The position numbers and the translations under genes were made by a program. The notes under the pieces are model-generated. The model searched no databases, had not been told where the DNA came from, and was given only the letters and a program-made list of their open reading frames with translations. From Leucobacter coleopterorum (GTDB lineage: Bacteria > Actinomycetota > Actinomycetes > Actinomycetales > Microbacteriaceae), in NCBI RefSeq assembly GCF_011382985.1, contig NZ_CP049933.1, positions 1,984,001 to 2,048,000 on the forward strand: a stretch of 64,000 bases of DNA. Direction: 5' to 3'. The stretch's first letter is position 1. Each line of letters begins with the position of its first letter. Positions 38,854 through 48,557 of this stretch are shown here, piece by piece.

Positions 38854-39579
38854 TCAAGAGCGCAACCACTCCGCGAACGTCTGCGTCGTGAGCTGTGCGT
38901 CCGGACCGGGAAGGATCGCACCGTCACGCAGCGCGCGACCGAAGCCTCCAGGCAGTGGGAACTCGACAACCCGACCAGGAGCCCCCGTCTTCTTCCACCA
39001 TGCGCGCGTCAGTTCGACCATGCGTTCCTCCCGCGGGCCAGCAAGATCCCGAGCATTACCAACAGGTCCACTAGCGACCAACCCCACGAGCCGCGCAGCG
39101 ACATCCGCGGCGGACACCGGCTGGGAGCGGATCGCAGGAACAACCACCAGCGGTCCCATGCGAGTCGCAACCTGATGCGCAAAGTCGAAGAATTGCGTGG
39201 CGCGCAGGATCGTCCACGGAATTTCTCCGGACGAAACGAGCCGCTCCTGCAGCGCTTTCCCCGCGTAGTACCCGTGCGGAACACCAGCAGCACCCACGAT
39301 CGACAGGGCAATGTGGTGCCCAACCCCGGCTTCTCGCTCTGCCCGAAGCAGGCTCGAAGTGGTGCGCTCGAAGAACTCCCGCGAGCGCTTCGCAGAGGTG
39401 GTCGAGGTCCCACAAACATCAACCACGACGTCGACCCCAGCAAGATTAAGACCGACCCCGCTCTCAAGGTCAACGCCGTTCGTCCTCGACAGCACAAGCA
39501 CCTCGTGCCCCGCATCTGTAGCCACCCGCACGATGTGCTTGCCGACCACACCGGTACCACCAGCAACTGCGATTCTCAC
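38854..39579 (-). CDS. NAD(P)-binding NmrA-like oxidoreductase
   Basis: A 241-residue atypical short-chain dehydrogenase: glycine-rich motif AVAGGTGVVGKHIV, HHIALSIVGAAGVPHGYYAGKALQERL (YxxxK-like), and IPWTILRATQFFDFAHQV, typical of the NmrA/NAD(P)-binding group. The start overlaps the TetR stop (ATGA), so it is co-expressed with the regulator. Substrate unknown. About 190 bases without recognisable features separate it from the VOC gene. Confidence 0.85.
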   Translation of the reverse strand: MRIAVAGGTGVVGKHIVRVATDAGHEVLVLSRTNGVDLESGVGLNLAGVDVVVDVCGTSTTSAKRSREFFERTTSSLLRAEREAGVGHHIALSIVGAAGVPHGYYAGKALQERLVSSGEIPWTILRATQFFDFAHQVATRMGPLVVVPAIRSQPVSAADVAARLVGLVASGPVGNARDLAGPREERMVELTRAWWKKTGAPGRVVEFPLPGGFGRALRDGAILPGPDAQLTTQTFAEWLRS

Positions 39580-40322
39580 GGTGTTCCCCCGTCCGATTCC
39601 GCACCACCCCCGAAACCGAGCCTAGCCAGTTCCTCGTCAATAATGAACGCATAAAGATCGCCAGGAGAAGCCACCATCTGATTGAACTGGCCAAACACCT
39701 CAAATGAGATCGCCCCGTGCAGTCGCACCCACGACTCGACACCAAGCGCTACAACCGGTTCAGGAATCTCGGGGCAGTAGTCACGCTGCAACTGCGATAC
39801 GGCACCCCCAGCCTCGCGCAGAGCAGGCGTAACGAGCGGACGAACCCCCGAAGCATACGCGTCACCGAGTATCCCAAACAACACCGTCCCCACCCTCGCG
39901 GCGGAAGGAACGGTAATCTGTGGAGCCGCATAACCCGGAACCGGAGAACCATAAATAAGCGCGTACTGATGCGGGTTCTTAAGAGCCCAAGCGCGCATCT
40001 CTTGGGCTGTCCTGGCGAACCGCTGTCCAAGATCACCCCGATCAACGAGCCGTTCAGCAGCCTCCGCGTGCACACCCAGGTCGTCGTAGGCCTCGAGGAT
40101 CAAGACCGTAAGCAGTGCGTCCCTACTTTCGAAGTAGCGATACACCGCCGAAGAGACCAGTCCACACTCCCGCGCAATAGCACGCAACGAGAGCGCCGCG
40201 GGCCCCACTTCTCGGAGGTGACGTCGAGCAACGCTCAGCAATTCACGCTTTGTCCGCTCACGTGCGAGTTGACGCGGGGTCATTGCTCCAGCTGCCACCT
40301 CGGGTGTGCTCACGGATTCCAT
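39576..40322 (-). CDS. TetR/AcrR-family regulator (WHG domain)
   Basis: A 248-residue regulator with an N-terminal TetR HTH (REVGPAALSLRAIARECGLVSSAVYRYFESRDALLTVLI, residues 38-76) and a C-terminal WHG-like ligand domain. It is divergent from an NAD(P)-binding gene, and the gap contains two matching operator palindromes (40348-40371 and 40394-40416). It probably represses both itself with its downstream oxidoreductase and the divergent gene. Confidence 0.9.
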   Translation of the reverse strand: MESVSTPEVAAGAMTPRQLARERTKRELLSVARRHLREVGPAALSLRAIARECGLVSSAVYRYFESRDALLTVLILEAYDDLGVHAEAAERLVDRGDLGQRFARTAQEMRAWALKNPHQYALIYGSPVPGYAAPQITVPSAARVGTVLFGILGDAYASGVRPLVTPALREAGGAVSQLQRDYCPEIPEPVVALGVESWVRLHGAISFEVFGQFNQMVASPGDLYAFIIDEELARLGFGGGAESDGGTP

Positions 40323-40347
40323 TCTGCCTCCACCATAACTCCCTTAA

Positions 40348-40371
40348 TTCGAGAGAGCACCGCTCTTGCAA
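40348..40371. promoter_or_regulatory. Predicted TetR operator 1 (imperfect)
   Basis: Core GAGAGAGC-ACC-GCTCT shared with the perfect site at 40394-40416, with weaker outer bases. It lies 26 bases before the tetR start, where bound protein would block tetR transcription. Confidence 0.65.
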
Positions 40372-40393
40372 TTCCCACAATCATAACCTACCA

Positions 40394-40416
40394 TTGAGAG
40401 AGCACCGCTCTCTCAA
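40394..40416. promoter_or_regulatory. Predicted TetR operator 2 (perfect palindrome)
   Basis: Arms TTGAGAGAGC and GCTCTCTCAA around ACC, a perfect 10-bp inverted repeat ending 15 bases before the divergent oxidoreductase start. Size and layout are typical for TetR operators. Confidence 0.75.
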
Positions 40417-40430
40417 TACACGAAGGCATC

Positions 40431-41372
40431 ATGACAACCACACCTCACCATCTCATTCTCGGCGCAGGTCAAATTGGCTCCGAACTCACCCGACAGCTCC
40501 TCAAGCGAGGCGACACCGTAACGGTCGCGTCACGTCGAGGCACCAACATACCGGGCGCAAAAGCAATCACGCTCGACGCTTCCGACGCCACCGCACTGGC
40601 CGCGGCACAGCGGGACACAACAACGACCTTCGTCTGCACCAACCCACCCTACAAAAGCTGGCCCGCCGAGTGGCCGCCCGTATTTACGGCACTCATCGCA
40701 GCTTCGCAAGTTTCGGGATCGCGACTCGTACTCATGGGAAATCTTTACGGCTATGGAAAAGCAACGATGCCCATGACCGAGCACACCCCTTTCCGCCCCG
40801 CAGACACCAAGGGTGAGGTCAGAGCTGAGGGCTGGCAGCGCCTTCTCCACGCTCACGAACGCGGCAACCTCACCGCGGTGGAAGTGCGCGCGAGCGACTA
40901 CATTGGCCCCAACGCAAACGAAACCTCGCACGTTGGAAAGCGATTCTTCACACCAATCCTCAACTCGAAATCAGCAAGGGTTATCGGCGATCCTCAGCTC
41001 CCCCACTCGTGGAGCTATCTACCCGACATCGCATCGACTCTCATCGCCGCGGCAAGCATTGAGGATCGTGACAGCTGGGGACGCGCCTGGGTCGTTCCGA
41101 GCACCACTCGCAGCCGCATCGAAATCGCCGCAGACATCAACGCAGCGTTCCACACAAACGGGCGAGCCACCAGACTTCCGAGCGCATTGCTGAGCCTCGC
41201 CGCCGCATTCGACGCAAACCTGCGAGAGGTTAAACGCAGCAGCTACCAGTTCGAGATGCCGTTTGTCATCGACTCCACCGAGACCGAAAAAGCGCTCAAG
41301 GTACGGGCGACCGATTGGACGGAAGTCATCCGCACAACCGGCGCCTCTTACCTCGAGACCACAGCGAACTAG
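40431..41372 (+). CDS. NAD-dependent epimerase/dehydratase-family protein
   Basis: A 313-residue extended-SDR-like protein: HLILGAGQIGSELTRQLL, SGSRLVLMGNLYGYG, VRASDYIGPNANE and SWSYLPDIASTLIAAA. The usual YxxxK is not obvious, so catalysis is uncertain. Controlled, by layout, from the divergent TetR operators. Its stop overlaps the convergent pheT stop by two bases. Confidence 0.85.
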   Translation: MTTTPHHLILGAGQIGSELTRQLLKRGDTVTVASRRGTNIPGAKAITLDASDATALAAAQRDTTTTFVCTNPPYKSWPAEWPPVFTALIAASQVSGSRLVLMGNLYGYGKATMPMTEHTPFRPADTKGEVRAEGWQRLLHAHERGNLTAVEVRASDYIGPNANETSHVGKRFFTPILNSKSARVIGDPQLPHSWSYLPDIASTLIAAASIEDRDSWGRAWVVPSTTRSRIEIAADINAAFHTNGRATRLPSALLSLAAAFDANLREVKRSSYQFEMPFVIDSTETEKALKVRATDWTEVIRTTGASYLETTAN

Positions 41373-43946
41373 TCGCGCAGCTTCGCACCAAACGCGAGCT
41401 CGGCCGCCGCAACTCCGGCGAGTCGAGCCTCGCTCGCCTCTTCAGCCTTCAGTGTGCGATCGGGGGCGCGGAAGCGCAGCGCAAACGTCAGCGCTTTCTG
41501 CCCCTCCTCAATCCCGGTGCCGCGGTAATCGTCAACGATCCGAGCACCCTCAAGTAGCTCACCAGCACCGGCCTCAACGACCGCGAGTACATCGCCCGCG
41601 GGCACGTCAGCGGCGAGAACCAGCGTAAGGTCTTGCGTCGCCGCGGGGTAGGTCGACAGCGGGTGCGTCTCGGGCTCGCGCGCGGCAAGCTCAATGAGGC
41701 GATCAAGGTCGAGCTCGAAGGCAGCAACACGACCCGGCAGGTGGTGGTCAGCAACCAGCTCGGGCAGCAGTTCGCCGGCAACGCCGACTACTTCGAGGCC
41801 TCCCTCATCAGTATCGACGTCGCTCGCAACCCGCACACACAGCTCAGCGGTGCGGCCCGGGTGGAACGCGCGATGCACACCTTGGCGCACCACAAGCTCA
41901 GCGGACACAGCACCGGCAACAATGCGGGCTGCGTCAAGCGCGTCAGCCCAGTCCGCGGTACGCGGGGACTCACCCGGCTGCTTGGCAATCGCATCGCCAA
42001 GCAGCAGACCAGCGGCGCGAAGCGGCTGGGCAGGGATCGAAGCTTCGAGCTCTGCAAGCACCCCGTCAGACGGCTTCTCCGCGAGCGGAGGCACCTCTGA
42101 GGTGCCGATATCCTCTGCGGAAGCAAACGGCACATACACCGCACCAAACTCAACGAGCGAGAGGTCGGTCAGGCCACGCGACACATTGCGCTGTGCCGCA
42201 GCCACGAGGCCGGGCAACAGCGAGCGACGCATAAAGGGAGCCTCGCCGTCGAGCGGGTTCGCGAGCCGGATCGCGGGCAGAGCACCCTCGACAGCCTCAG
42301 CCCCAACACCAAACGCATCGAGCTGCGCGCGCCCCACAAACGGGTAGCTCTGCACCTCGTCAAGCCCGGCAGCGGTAATCACGTTTGCGGCACGACGGCG
42401 AAGCCGCTGCGCGCGCGACAGGCCGCGGCCAGCGGGGCCACAGGAAGCAGCGACGGGATGCGGTCGTAACCGACGATGCGCGCAACCTCCTCAATCAGAT
42501 CGACGTCGCGCACCAGATCGGAACGCCAGCTCGGCGGAGTCACGAGCAATTCACCGGCAGCCGACTCTGCAACCGTGCAGCCGATCATCTCGATTGCAGC
42601 ACGAGACTCCGCATCGGTGTAGTCAGCGCCCATGATCCCGTTGACGCGCGCGAGTGACAACCGAATCTCGGTGGGCTCCCAAGGCGCTACAATTTCGGTG
42701 CCGAGCGAATCCGCGGTGCCGCCAGCGAGGGACACGAGCAGATCCACCATGCGCTGAGCGGCCGCGCGTGCAACCAGAGGATCAACGCCGCGCTCAAAGC
42801 GCTTCGACGCCTCACTCGGCAACTTATGGCGACGCGAGGTGCGCGCGATCGACACGGGATCAAACGTCGCCGCCTCGATCAAAATATCGGTGGTGGCATC
42901 GCTGGTCTTGGTCGACTGACCACCCATCACACCCGCGAGACCGATCACACCCGACTCGTCGGTGATCAGCAGGTCTTCGGGGTCGAGCTTGCGCTCCTGC
43001 TCGTCGAGCGTGACGAGGGTCTCGCCGGGCAGCGCGCGACGCACGGTGATGCCGCCCGAGAGTTTCGCGAGATCGTAGGCGTGCAGCGGCGACCCGAGTT
43101 CAAGCATCACATAGTTCGAGATATCGACGGGCAGCGAGAGAGCGCGGATCCCCGCTAGCTGCAGGCGCGCAACCATCCAGGCCGGGGTGGGGCGTGTGGC
43201 GTCGATCCCGCGCACAACACGAGCGATGAAGCCGCTCGCACCAACTCGGCCGCGAATTGGAGCCTCGTCGTTAATCGTGACGGGGAAACCGATCGCGGAC
43301 ACCGGCGTCACGGCCAGAGCGGGATCGCGGAAGTCTGAACCGGTCGAGTGCGCGTACTCGCGGGCAACGCCGCGGATCGAAAACGCGTAGCCGCGATCCG
43401 GAGTCACGTTGATCTCAACGGCGGTCTGATCGAGACCCAGCAGTGCAAGCGCGTCGGTGCCAACCTCAGGCTCGGAATCACCAACAAAACCGAGGCGCGA
43501 CAGCACGATGATCCCGTCGTGGTCGTCACCGAGCGTCAGCTCGCGCGCCGACGCAATCATGCCGTCGGACACGTGACCGTAGGTCTTGCGCGCGGCGATC
43601 CTGAAATCACCGGGCAGCACAGCACCCGGCAGCGTCACCACAACCTTATCGCCGGGGCCGAAATTGTGGGCACCGCACACAATGCCGCGCACGTCTTCGC
43701 CACCGTCGGCGGCCTGCGATCCCGCAGGAGCGACCCGCACGGTGCACCAGTTGATGGTCTTGCCGTTTGACTGCGGCTCGGGCTCCTGAGTGAGCACCTC
43801 ACCCACCACAACGGGGCCGGTCAGGTCAAAGCGCCGAATCGACTCCTCTTCGAAGCCAACGCGCACCAAATCTGCGTGCACCTGCTCGGGGTAATGTCGG
43901 CGGGAAGTGAGACGAACTCACCAAGCCAGCTGAGTGGTACGCGCAT
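41369..43946 (-). CDS. pheT: Phenylalanyl-tRNA synthetase beta subunit (two frameshifts)
   Basis: Beta subunit of PheRS, about 859 residues after repair. It contains the tRNA-binding/EMAP domain (GVVCGAHNFGPGDKVVVTLPG-like stretch near residues 80-105), the B3/B4 editing region, B5, the synthetase core-like part and the C-terminal anticodon-binding domain (STYPAATQDLTLVL ... LTFALRFRAPDRTLKAEEA). ATG 43946 overlaps the pheS stop and gives MRVPLSWLGEFVSLP. One-base losses at GGGG 43888-43891 and CC 42429-42430 split it in three. The gene is essential, so the breaks are almost certainly sequence errors. Confidence 0.95.
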
Positions 43947-45007
43947 TAGACCAGGCCTCCGAACTGCGTGTTGAAGCGAACGTCGCCCTCAACCATGTCT
44001 CTCATATCGTTAATGTCGTGACGGAACTGCAGTGTGCGTTCGATTCCCATGCCGAACGCAAACCCCTGGTACTCCTCGGGGTCGATCCCGGCCGCCAGCA
44101 GCACCTTCGGGTCGGTCATGCCGCAACCACCCCACTCGACCCAGCGCGCGCCGCCCTTTGCGTTGGGCTGCCACACGTCCATTTCGGCCGAGGGTTCGGT
44201 GAATGGGAAGAAGTTGGGGCGCAGGCGAATCTTGGCCTCGGCACCGAACATCTGGCGCGCGAAGTGCTCAAGCGTGCCGCGCAGGTGTGCCATCGTGAGG
44301 CCGCGGTCAATCGCAATGCCCTCGATCTGGTGGAACACGGGTGTGTGTGTCGCGTCGAGTTCGTCGGTGCGGTACACGCGGCCTGGGGCGACAATGTACA
44401 CGGGCAGCTCGGTGTTCGTGAGATTTTCACCGAGCAGTGAACGCACCTGCACTGGTGAGGTGTGGGTGCGCAGCAGTAGGTGACGGTCGGCCGGCTCTAC
44501 AAAGAAGGTGTCCTGCATCGCGCGAGCCGGGTGGTCAGGATCAAAGCCGAGCGCATCGAAGTTGAACCACTCGTGCTCGATCTCGGGGCCGTCAGCGATC
44601 TCCCACCCCATACCGATGAAGATATCGGCGGCCTCGTCCTGCAACTGCGCAAGCGGGTGGCGAGATCCCGCGCGGCGACGCACTGGGGCCTCGGTCACAT
44701 CGACCGTTTCGGCGATGAGGCGCTCTTGGGCCTCTTTTACTGCAAGCTCGTTCTCGCGCCCCTTGTACGCACCTTCAATGCGACCGCGGGCCTGGCCCAT
44801 CAGTTTGCCGGTCGCAGCTTTTTCGTCCTTGGGGACCTCGCGCATACGGGCATTGAGCTGCGCGATAGCCGAAGCGTCTCCGGCGTGCTCGGTGCGCGCG
44901 GCCTTCAGTTCAGCGACGGATCCCGCGGCTGCGAAGGCGGCGAGCGCTGCCTCGACGGCGGCGTCAACAGCGGGTTGGGAGATGGGATTTGCTTCACTCA
45001 CTGACAC
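43946..45007 (-). CDS. pheS: Phenylalanyl-tRNA synthetase alpha subunit
   Basis: Catalytic subunit of PheRS, about 353 residues, intact. N-terminal coiled-coil arm, then class II motifs: HPLAQLQDEAADIFIGMGW, motif 2 around VYIVAPGRVYRTDELDATHTPVFHQIEG, and motif 3 FGMGIERTLQFRHDINDMR. GTG 45007 or GTG 45001 is the start. It overlaps pheT (TAATG). The usual upstream neighbours trmH and rplT are 17.8 kb away, beyond the accessory segment. Confidence 0.95.
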   Translation of the reverse strand: MSVSEANPISQPAVDAAVEAALAAFAAAGSVAELKAARTEHAGDASAIAQLNARMREVPKDEKAATGKLMGQARGRIEGAYKGRENELAVKEAQERLIAETVDVTEAPVRRRAGSRHPLAQLQDEAADIFIGMGWEIADGPEIEHEWFNFDALGFDPDHPARAMQDTFFVEPADRHLLLRTHTSPVQVRSLLGENLTNTELPVYIVAPGRVYRTDELDATHTPVFHQIEGIAIDRGLTMAHLRGTLEHFARQMFGAEAKIRLRPNFFPFTEPSAEMDVWQPNAKGGARWVEWGGCGMTDPKVLLAAGIDPEEYQGFAFGMGIERTLQFRHDINDMRDMVEGDVRFNTQFGGLV

Positions 45008-45048
45008 GGGGATCAATCCTACCGTGCAATAGCGGTACACTGAGATTT

Positions 45049-45651
45049 GTGAGCCAGACCACCCCGCAGCTTTCGCGCGCCCATCGGGTTGCGCGCGGCG
45101 GCGGCGGTGCTGGAATCGCCACACTACTTGCAGCTGCATCGCACGGACTTGCTGGCGGCAGTATCACCCTTCCCGCGGTGCTGGTCACCGCTTTCGTTGC
45201 GCTCCCTGTCTGCACCGTGTTTGCTGGTCGCGTCGGCTCCCTCTGGAGGCTATCTCTCGCGGTTATTGCTTCGCAATTCCTGTATCACTGGTCTTTTGCG
45301 GGCATCGCCGCAACGAGCGGCAGCAGCGCTACCTCTTCGGGAGAGGTAGCGCCTGCACACGCAGCACACCTTGCAACGGCGCAGGCGTTTGCGCCCGCCG
45401 CCGCAGCGGACTCAGTGATGTGGACCTTCCACGCGGTGGCGGCCCTCATGACGGTCGCAATTGTGCACCGTGGCGAGCGGGCTTTCCTCTCACTCATGGG
45501 CATGATCCGCAAAGCGTATACTCGCCCGCGTATCGCGCTCATAGCGATCGCTCATAGGCCAACACTGCTCTGCGAGCGCAGCCACAGCTTCGGTTTTTCC
45601 CACCGCCTGTTTAGCGCTGTATCCCATCGCGGGCCCCCGCTCACCGTCTAG
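45049..45651 (+). CDS. Hypothetical membrane protein at head of copper cluster
   Basis: About 200 residues from GTG 45049. Four hydrophobic segments: roughly residues 22-38, 40-58, 65-82 and 118-137. A His/Ala-rich loop (APAHAAHLATAQA) lies between the third and fourth. I do not recognise a named family. It directly precedes CopC and PCu(A)C genes on the same strand and is divergent from pheS by 41 bases. A role in metal handling is only suggested by position. Confidence 0.65.
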   Translation: MSQTTPQLSRAHRVARGGGGAGIATLLAAASHGLAGGSITLPAVLVTAFVALPVCTVFAGRVGSLWRLSLAVIASQFLYHWSFAGIAATSGSSATSSGEVAPAHAAHLATAQAFAPAAAADSVMWTFHAVAALMTVAIVHRGERAFLSLMGMIRKAYTRPRIALIAIAHRPTLLCERSHSFGFSHRLFSAVSHRGPPLTV

Positions 45652-45779
45652 CTTGTTCTGCTTGACACGAGAGAGCGAGCAAAACAACATCATTCTTCGT
45701 TCTCTAACGCATATCGCGAATACCCCGTCGTAGTTTGGGATCGCGAAATCTGAACCTGGCTGTACGCCGGAGAAAATTG

Positions 45780-46456
45780 GTGACCTTGTTTCACAACTTT
45801 TTTGGCCGAATCCTGGGGGCCACTGCGGCGATATTTATCGGAGGGACTGCTCTCCTTGGCGTGGCTTCTCCGGCACTTGCCCATGACGAACTCGTCGGCA
45901 CCGATCTCCTAGCGAACGAGAGCGACGGCACTGTTCAGGCCCTCGAGCTCAGTTTCAGCAACAGCATCATTACCGTTGGCACTGAAATCATCGTGACTGG
46001 ACCGGCTGACGCGAGCGCAAGCGATGGGAAGCCGTCTGTGGCGGGTCCGGTAGTGACGCAGCGACTCTTGCCGGATTTAGCTGAGGGAACATACACGGTT
46101 GCCTGGCGCGTGGTGTCAAGTGACGGCCACCCAATTGAGGGCGGGTTCGTGTTCTTCGTTGAGTCGGACGGCAGCGCCGATCCAGATCAAATCGCATCGA
46201 TTGAGGATGATCCACGATCGGGCGACGATGAGGGCTCTTCGGCATCCGAAGCCACGAGTGACGAGGCCGGATCAAGCGGCATGCCCCTGGGCTGATAGTC
46301 GCGGTGTCGATCGGCGGAGCACTCGTGGCGGTTGGCGCTGTAGCCACGATCCTGATAGGGCTGCGACGCCGCGCACAAGCATTTGGCGCGAGTGATGCTG
46401 CCACCGATTCAAACGAGCACAACGCAGGAAACACAGATTCAGAGAACGAACGCTGA
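45780..46456 (+). CDS. CopC-domain copper-binding protein with C-terminal membrane anchor (frameshifted)
   Basis: A signal peptide ending SPALA is followed by HDELVGTDLLANESDG, so the mature protein would start with the Cu-binding N-terminal His of CopC. The second conserved His is in SSDGHPIEGGFVFFV. After an acidic Ser/Glu linker the frame breaks at GGG 46289-46291; one more G gives a transmembrane anchor (LIVAVSIGGALVAVGAVATILIGLRRR) and a stop at 46454-46456. GTG 45780 is chosen because GGAGAAA lies upstream. About 225 residues. Probably binds Cu(II) outside the membrane. Confidence 0.88.
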
Positions 46457-46543
46457 GGTCGGCACTCCGCGCCGCATGCAGGCATGTCTGCCGCAGCACA
46501 TCTCACACACATTTTCACTACCCATTTAAAGGAACAATCCACG

Positions 46544-47179
46544 ATGTTCAGCATTTCTTTCAAGTCCAACAACCCCAGCCTGCGCAAGACCACTGCAATC
46601 ACCGCGGTTGCGGCGCTGAGCCTCGCAGCCCCGCTGCTCCTTGCTGGGTGCAGTTCGCAAGACACAGCCGCTACAAAAGCTGATTCGAACGCGTCGAGCG
46701 TAGACAACAGCAAGAAAGCAGATTCCGCGACCGAGGCGAAATCCCTCACCGCCGAAAATGCCTGGGCGAAGGCAAGCAAGGCCGACATGGTCGCGGGCGA
46801 AGGCATGACTGGCATGTTCGTGACGCTCACTAACTCAAGCGACAAGGACATCAAGATCACCGGCGGAACCAGCGATGTCGCAAGTATGGTCGAGCTCCAC
46901 GAGGTGGTCGACGGGAAAATGCAAGAGAAAGACGGCGGCTTCGTCGTGCCTGCAGGCGGCACACTTGAGCTGATGCCCGGCGGGCTGCACATCATGCTGA
47001 TGGGCATGGAGAAGCCGATCCTCGCTGGCGAAGATGTCCACGTGACTCTTGAGCTTGGCGACGGATCGACACTGGAACTCCACGCACTAGTCAAGGACAC
47101 TTCCGGTGCAAACGAGGAGTACTCCGGCTCAGATGATGAGCACAGCATGAGTGATGAGCATGACTCACACTCCTCCTAA
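46544..47179 (+). CDS. PCu(A)C-type periplasmic/extracytoplasmic copper chaperone lipoprotein
   Basis: 211 residues with signal peptide and LAGC lipobox at about residue 35. The PCu(A)C copper motif is seen: MVELHEVVDGKMQEK, then ELMPGGLHIMLMGMEK (H-x-M pattern). The C-terminus is rich in His, Asp, Ser and Met (SDDEHSMSDEHDSHSS), probably extra metal binding. AAAGGAACA precedes ATG 46544. Such proteins deliver Cu(I) to cytochrome oxidase. Its end overlaps the DyP start. Confidence 0.92.
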   Translation: MFSISFKSNNPSLRKTTAITAVAALSLAAPLLLAGCSSQDTAATKADSNASSVDNSKKADSATEAKSLTAENAWAKASKADMVAGEGMTGMFVTLTNSSDKDIKITGGTSDVASMVELHEVVDGKMQEKDGGFVVPAGGTLELMPGGLHIMLMGMEKPILAGEDVHVTLELGDGSTLELHALVKDTSGANEEYSGSDDEHSMSDEHDSHSS

Positions 47180-48506
47180 GTCGAAGAAAACCGGCTCTTC
47201 AATGGCGCCCGCTAATGCGGAGTCCCCGGCAGGCAAGTCACCTGCCGGGGACTCCCCCAGCATCGGTCGCCGCTCGCTGCTCACCGGTGGTGCGGTTGGA
47301 GTCGGGATCGGCACGCTACTCGGGATCGGCGGCACCCTCGGTCTGCAGGGTTCGCCCGAAAGCGTGAAACCCGTGCCGACACCCGGCGCCACCGATGAAG
47401 CCCTCAAAACTTCTCTCGGAACTGCGGGCAAGCGCACTGGTTTCGGGGGCGAGGCGTTGCCCTGCCACGGCTCCCATCAGCCCGGGGTCACGATGGTGCC
47501 CGGGGCACACATCAGGTACATTGCCTACACGCTGAAACCAGAGACTGATGCGGCGGCGCTGCAGCGCATGTTCAGGATTCTGACCGGAGACGTTGAGGGC
47601 CTCACTTCTGGCGCGGCCCCACTGGCTGATCCCGAACCCGAGTTGGCTGCCCGACCGGCGCGCTTGAGCATCACGATTGGCGTCGGTAGTGAGCTTGTAC
47701 AACGCATCAACAAGGCCAAAGTGCCCAAGTGGTTGGGCCCACTACCCGCGTTCTCACGGGATCAGTTAGATGGCAGGCACGATGGCGGAGACCTGGTCCT
47801 GATATTGCAGGCCGATGATCAGCTTGCGGTAGCCCACGCCGCACGAATGCTCGAGAGGGACCTGCGCAGTTTCGCGGAACTGCACTGGGTACAGCAAGGG
47901 TTCCGGCAGGCACGCGGGTCCGAATCTACCGGGACTACTATGCGAAATCTCATGGGCCAGGTAGATGGCACAGTCAACCCCGACCCCAGTGACGATGACT
48001 TCGCCGGACTCGTCTGGTGCGATGGTAGTGGTGAGGGTGAGACGTGGTTAAAGAATGGTAGTGCACTTGTGCTGCGACGTACCCGTATGGAACTGGACAC
48101 CTGGGACATGGTGGATCGTCCTGGTCGCGAGCAGACCATAGGACGCACCCTTTCTGATGGCGCGCCACTCTCAGGGGGCACAGAACACACTCCCTCAGAT
48201 TTCGACGCCAAGAATGCGCTCGGTCTACCGGTCATTCCCACTTTCTCGCACATTAGGAGAGCGCGCTCAGAAGACCCTAACGAGCGGATCTTTCGCCGAG
48301 GAATGAATTACGACGACGGGCAGGAAGCCGGCCTACTGTTTGCCTGCTACCAACGCAACCCGTTGAAGCAGTTCGTGCCGATCCAGCAGCGACTTGATGA
48401 GCTTGACCTGTTGAACGAGTGGGTCACTCACACCGGCTCTGCAGTGTTCGCGATCTTGCCTGGGTTCAAACAGGGCGAACAACTCGGGGCCTCCTTGCTG
48501 GCCTAA
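47151..48506 (+). CDS. DyP-type heme peroxidase, twin-arginine exported
   Basis: A 451-residue dye-decolourising peroxidase (EfeB-like). Twin-arginine signal GRRSLLTGGAVGVGIGTLLG at about residues 39-60. The DyP GxxDG motif is GQVDGTVNP, and the proximal heme His is in PTFSHIRRARSEDP. GTG 47151 and ATG 47160 are possible starts, both inside the end of the copper chaperone gene, so the two are coupled. Exported folded with heme via Tat; tatB is at 10.6 kb. Confidence 0.93.
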   Translation: MMSMTHTPPKSKKTGSSMAPANAESPAGKSPAGDSPSIGRRSLLTGGAVGVGIGTLLGIGGTLGLQGSPESVKPVPTPGATDEALKTSLGTAGKRTGFGGEALPCHGSHQPGVTMVPGAHIRYIAYTLKPETDAAALQRMFRILTGDVEGLTSGAAPLADPEPELAARPARLSITIGVGSELVQRINKAKVPKWLGPLPAFSRDQLDGRHDGGDLVLILQADDQLAVAHAARMLERDLRSFAELHWVQQGFRQARGSESTGTTMRNLMGQVDGTVNPDPSDDDFAGLVWCDGSGEGETWLKNGSALVLRRTRMELDTWDMVDRPGREQTIGRTLSDGAPLSGGTEHTPSDFDAKNALGLPVIPTFSHIRRARSEDPNERIFRRGMNYDDGQEAGLLFACYQRNPLKQFVPIQQRLDELDLLNEWVTHTGSAVFAILPGFKQGEQLGASLLA

Positions 48507-48520
48507 CAATACAAAACACG

Positions 48521-48557
48521 GCAATGCGCCCTCGCGGTTTACAGGAGGGCGCATTGC
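48521..48557 (+). terminator. Terminator after the copper/DyP cluster
   Basis: Perfect 13-bp stem GCAATGCGCCCTC / GAGGGCGCATTGC (48521-48533, 48545-48557), 15 bases after the DyP stop. Confidence 0.85.

Noticed and set aside
45735-46295. CopC protein ending at the TGA of 46293-46295 without membrane anchor
   Set aside because: One more G at the GGG run 46289-46291 gives a convincing transmembrane helix and a basic tail, as in related CopC proteins.
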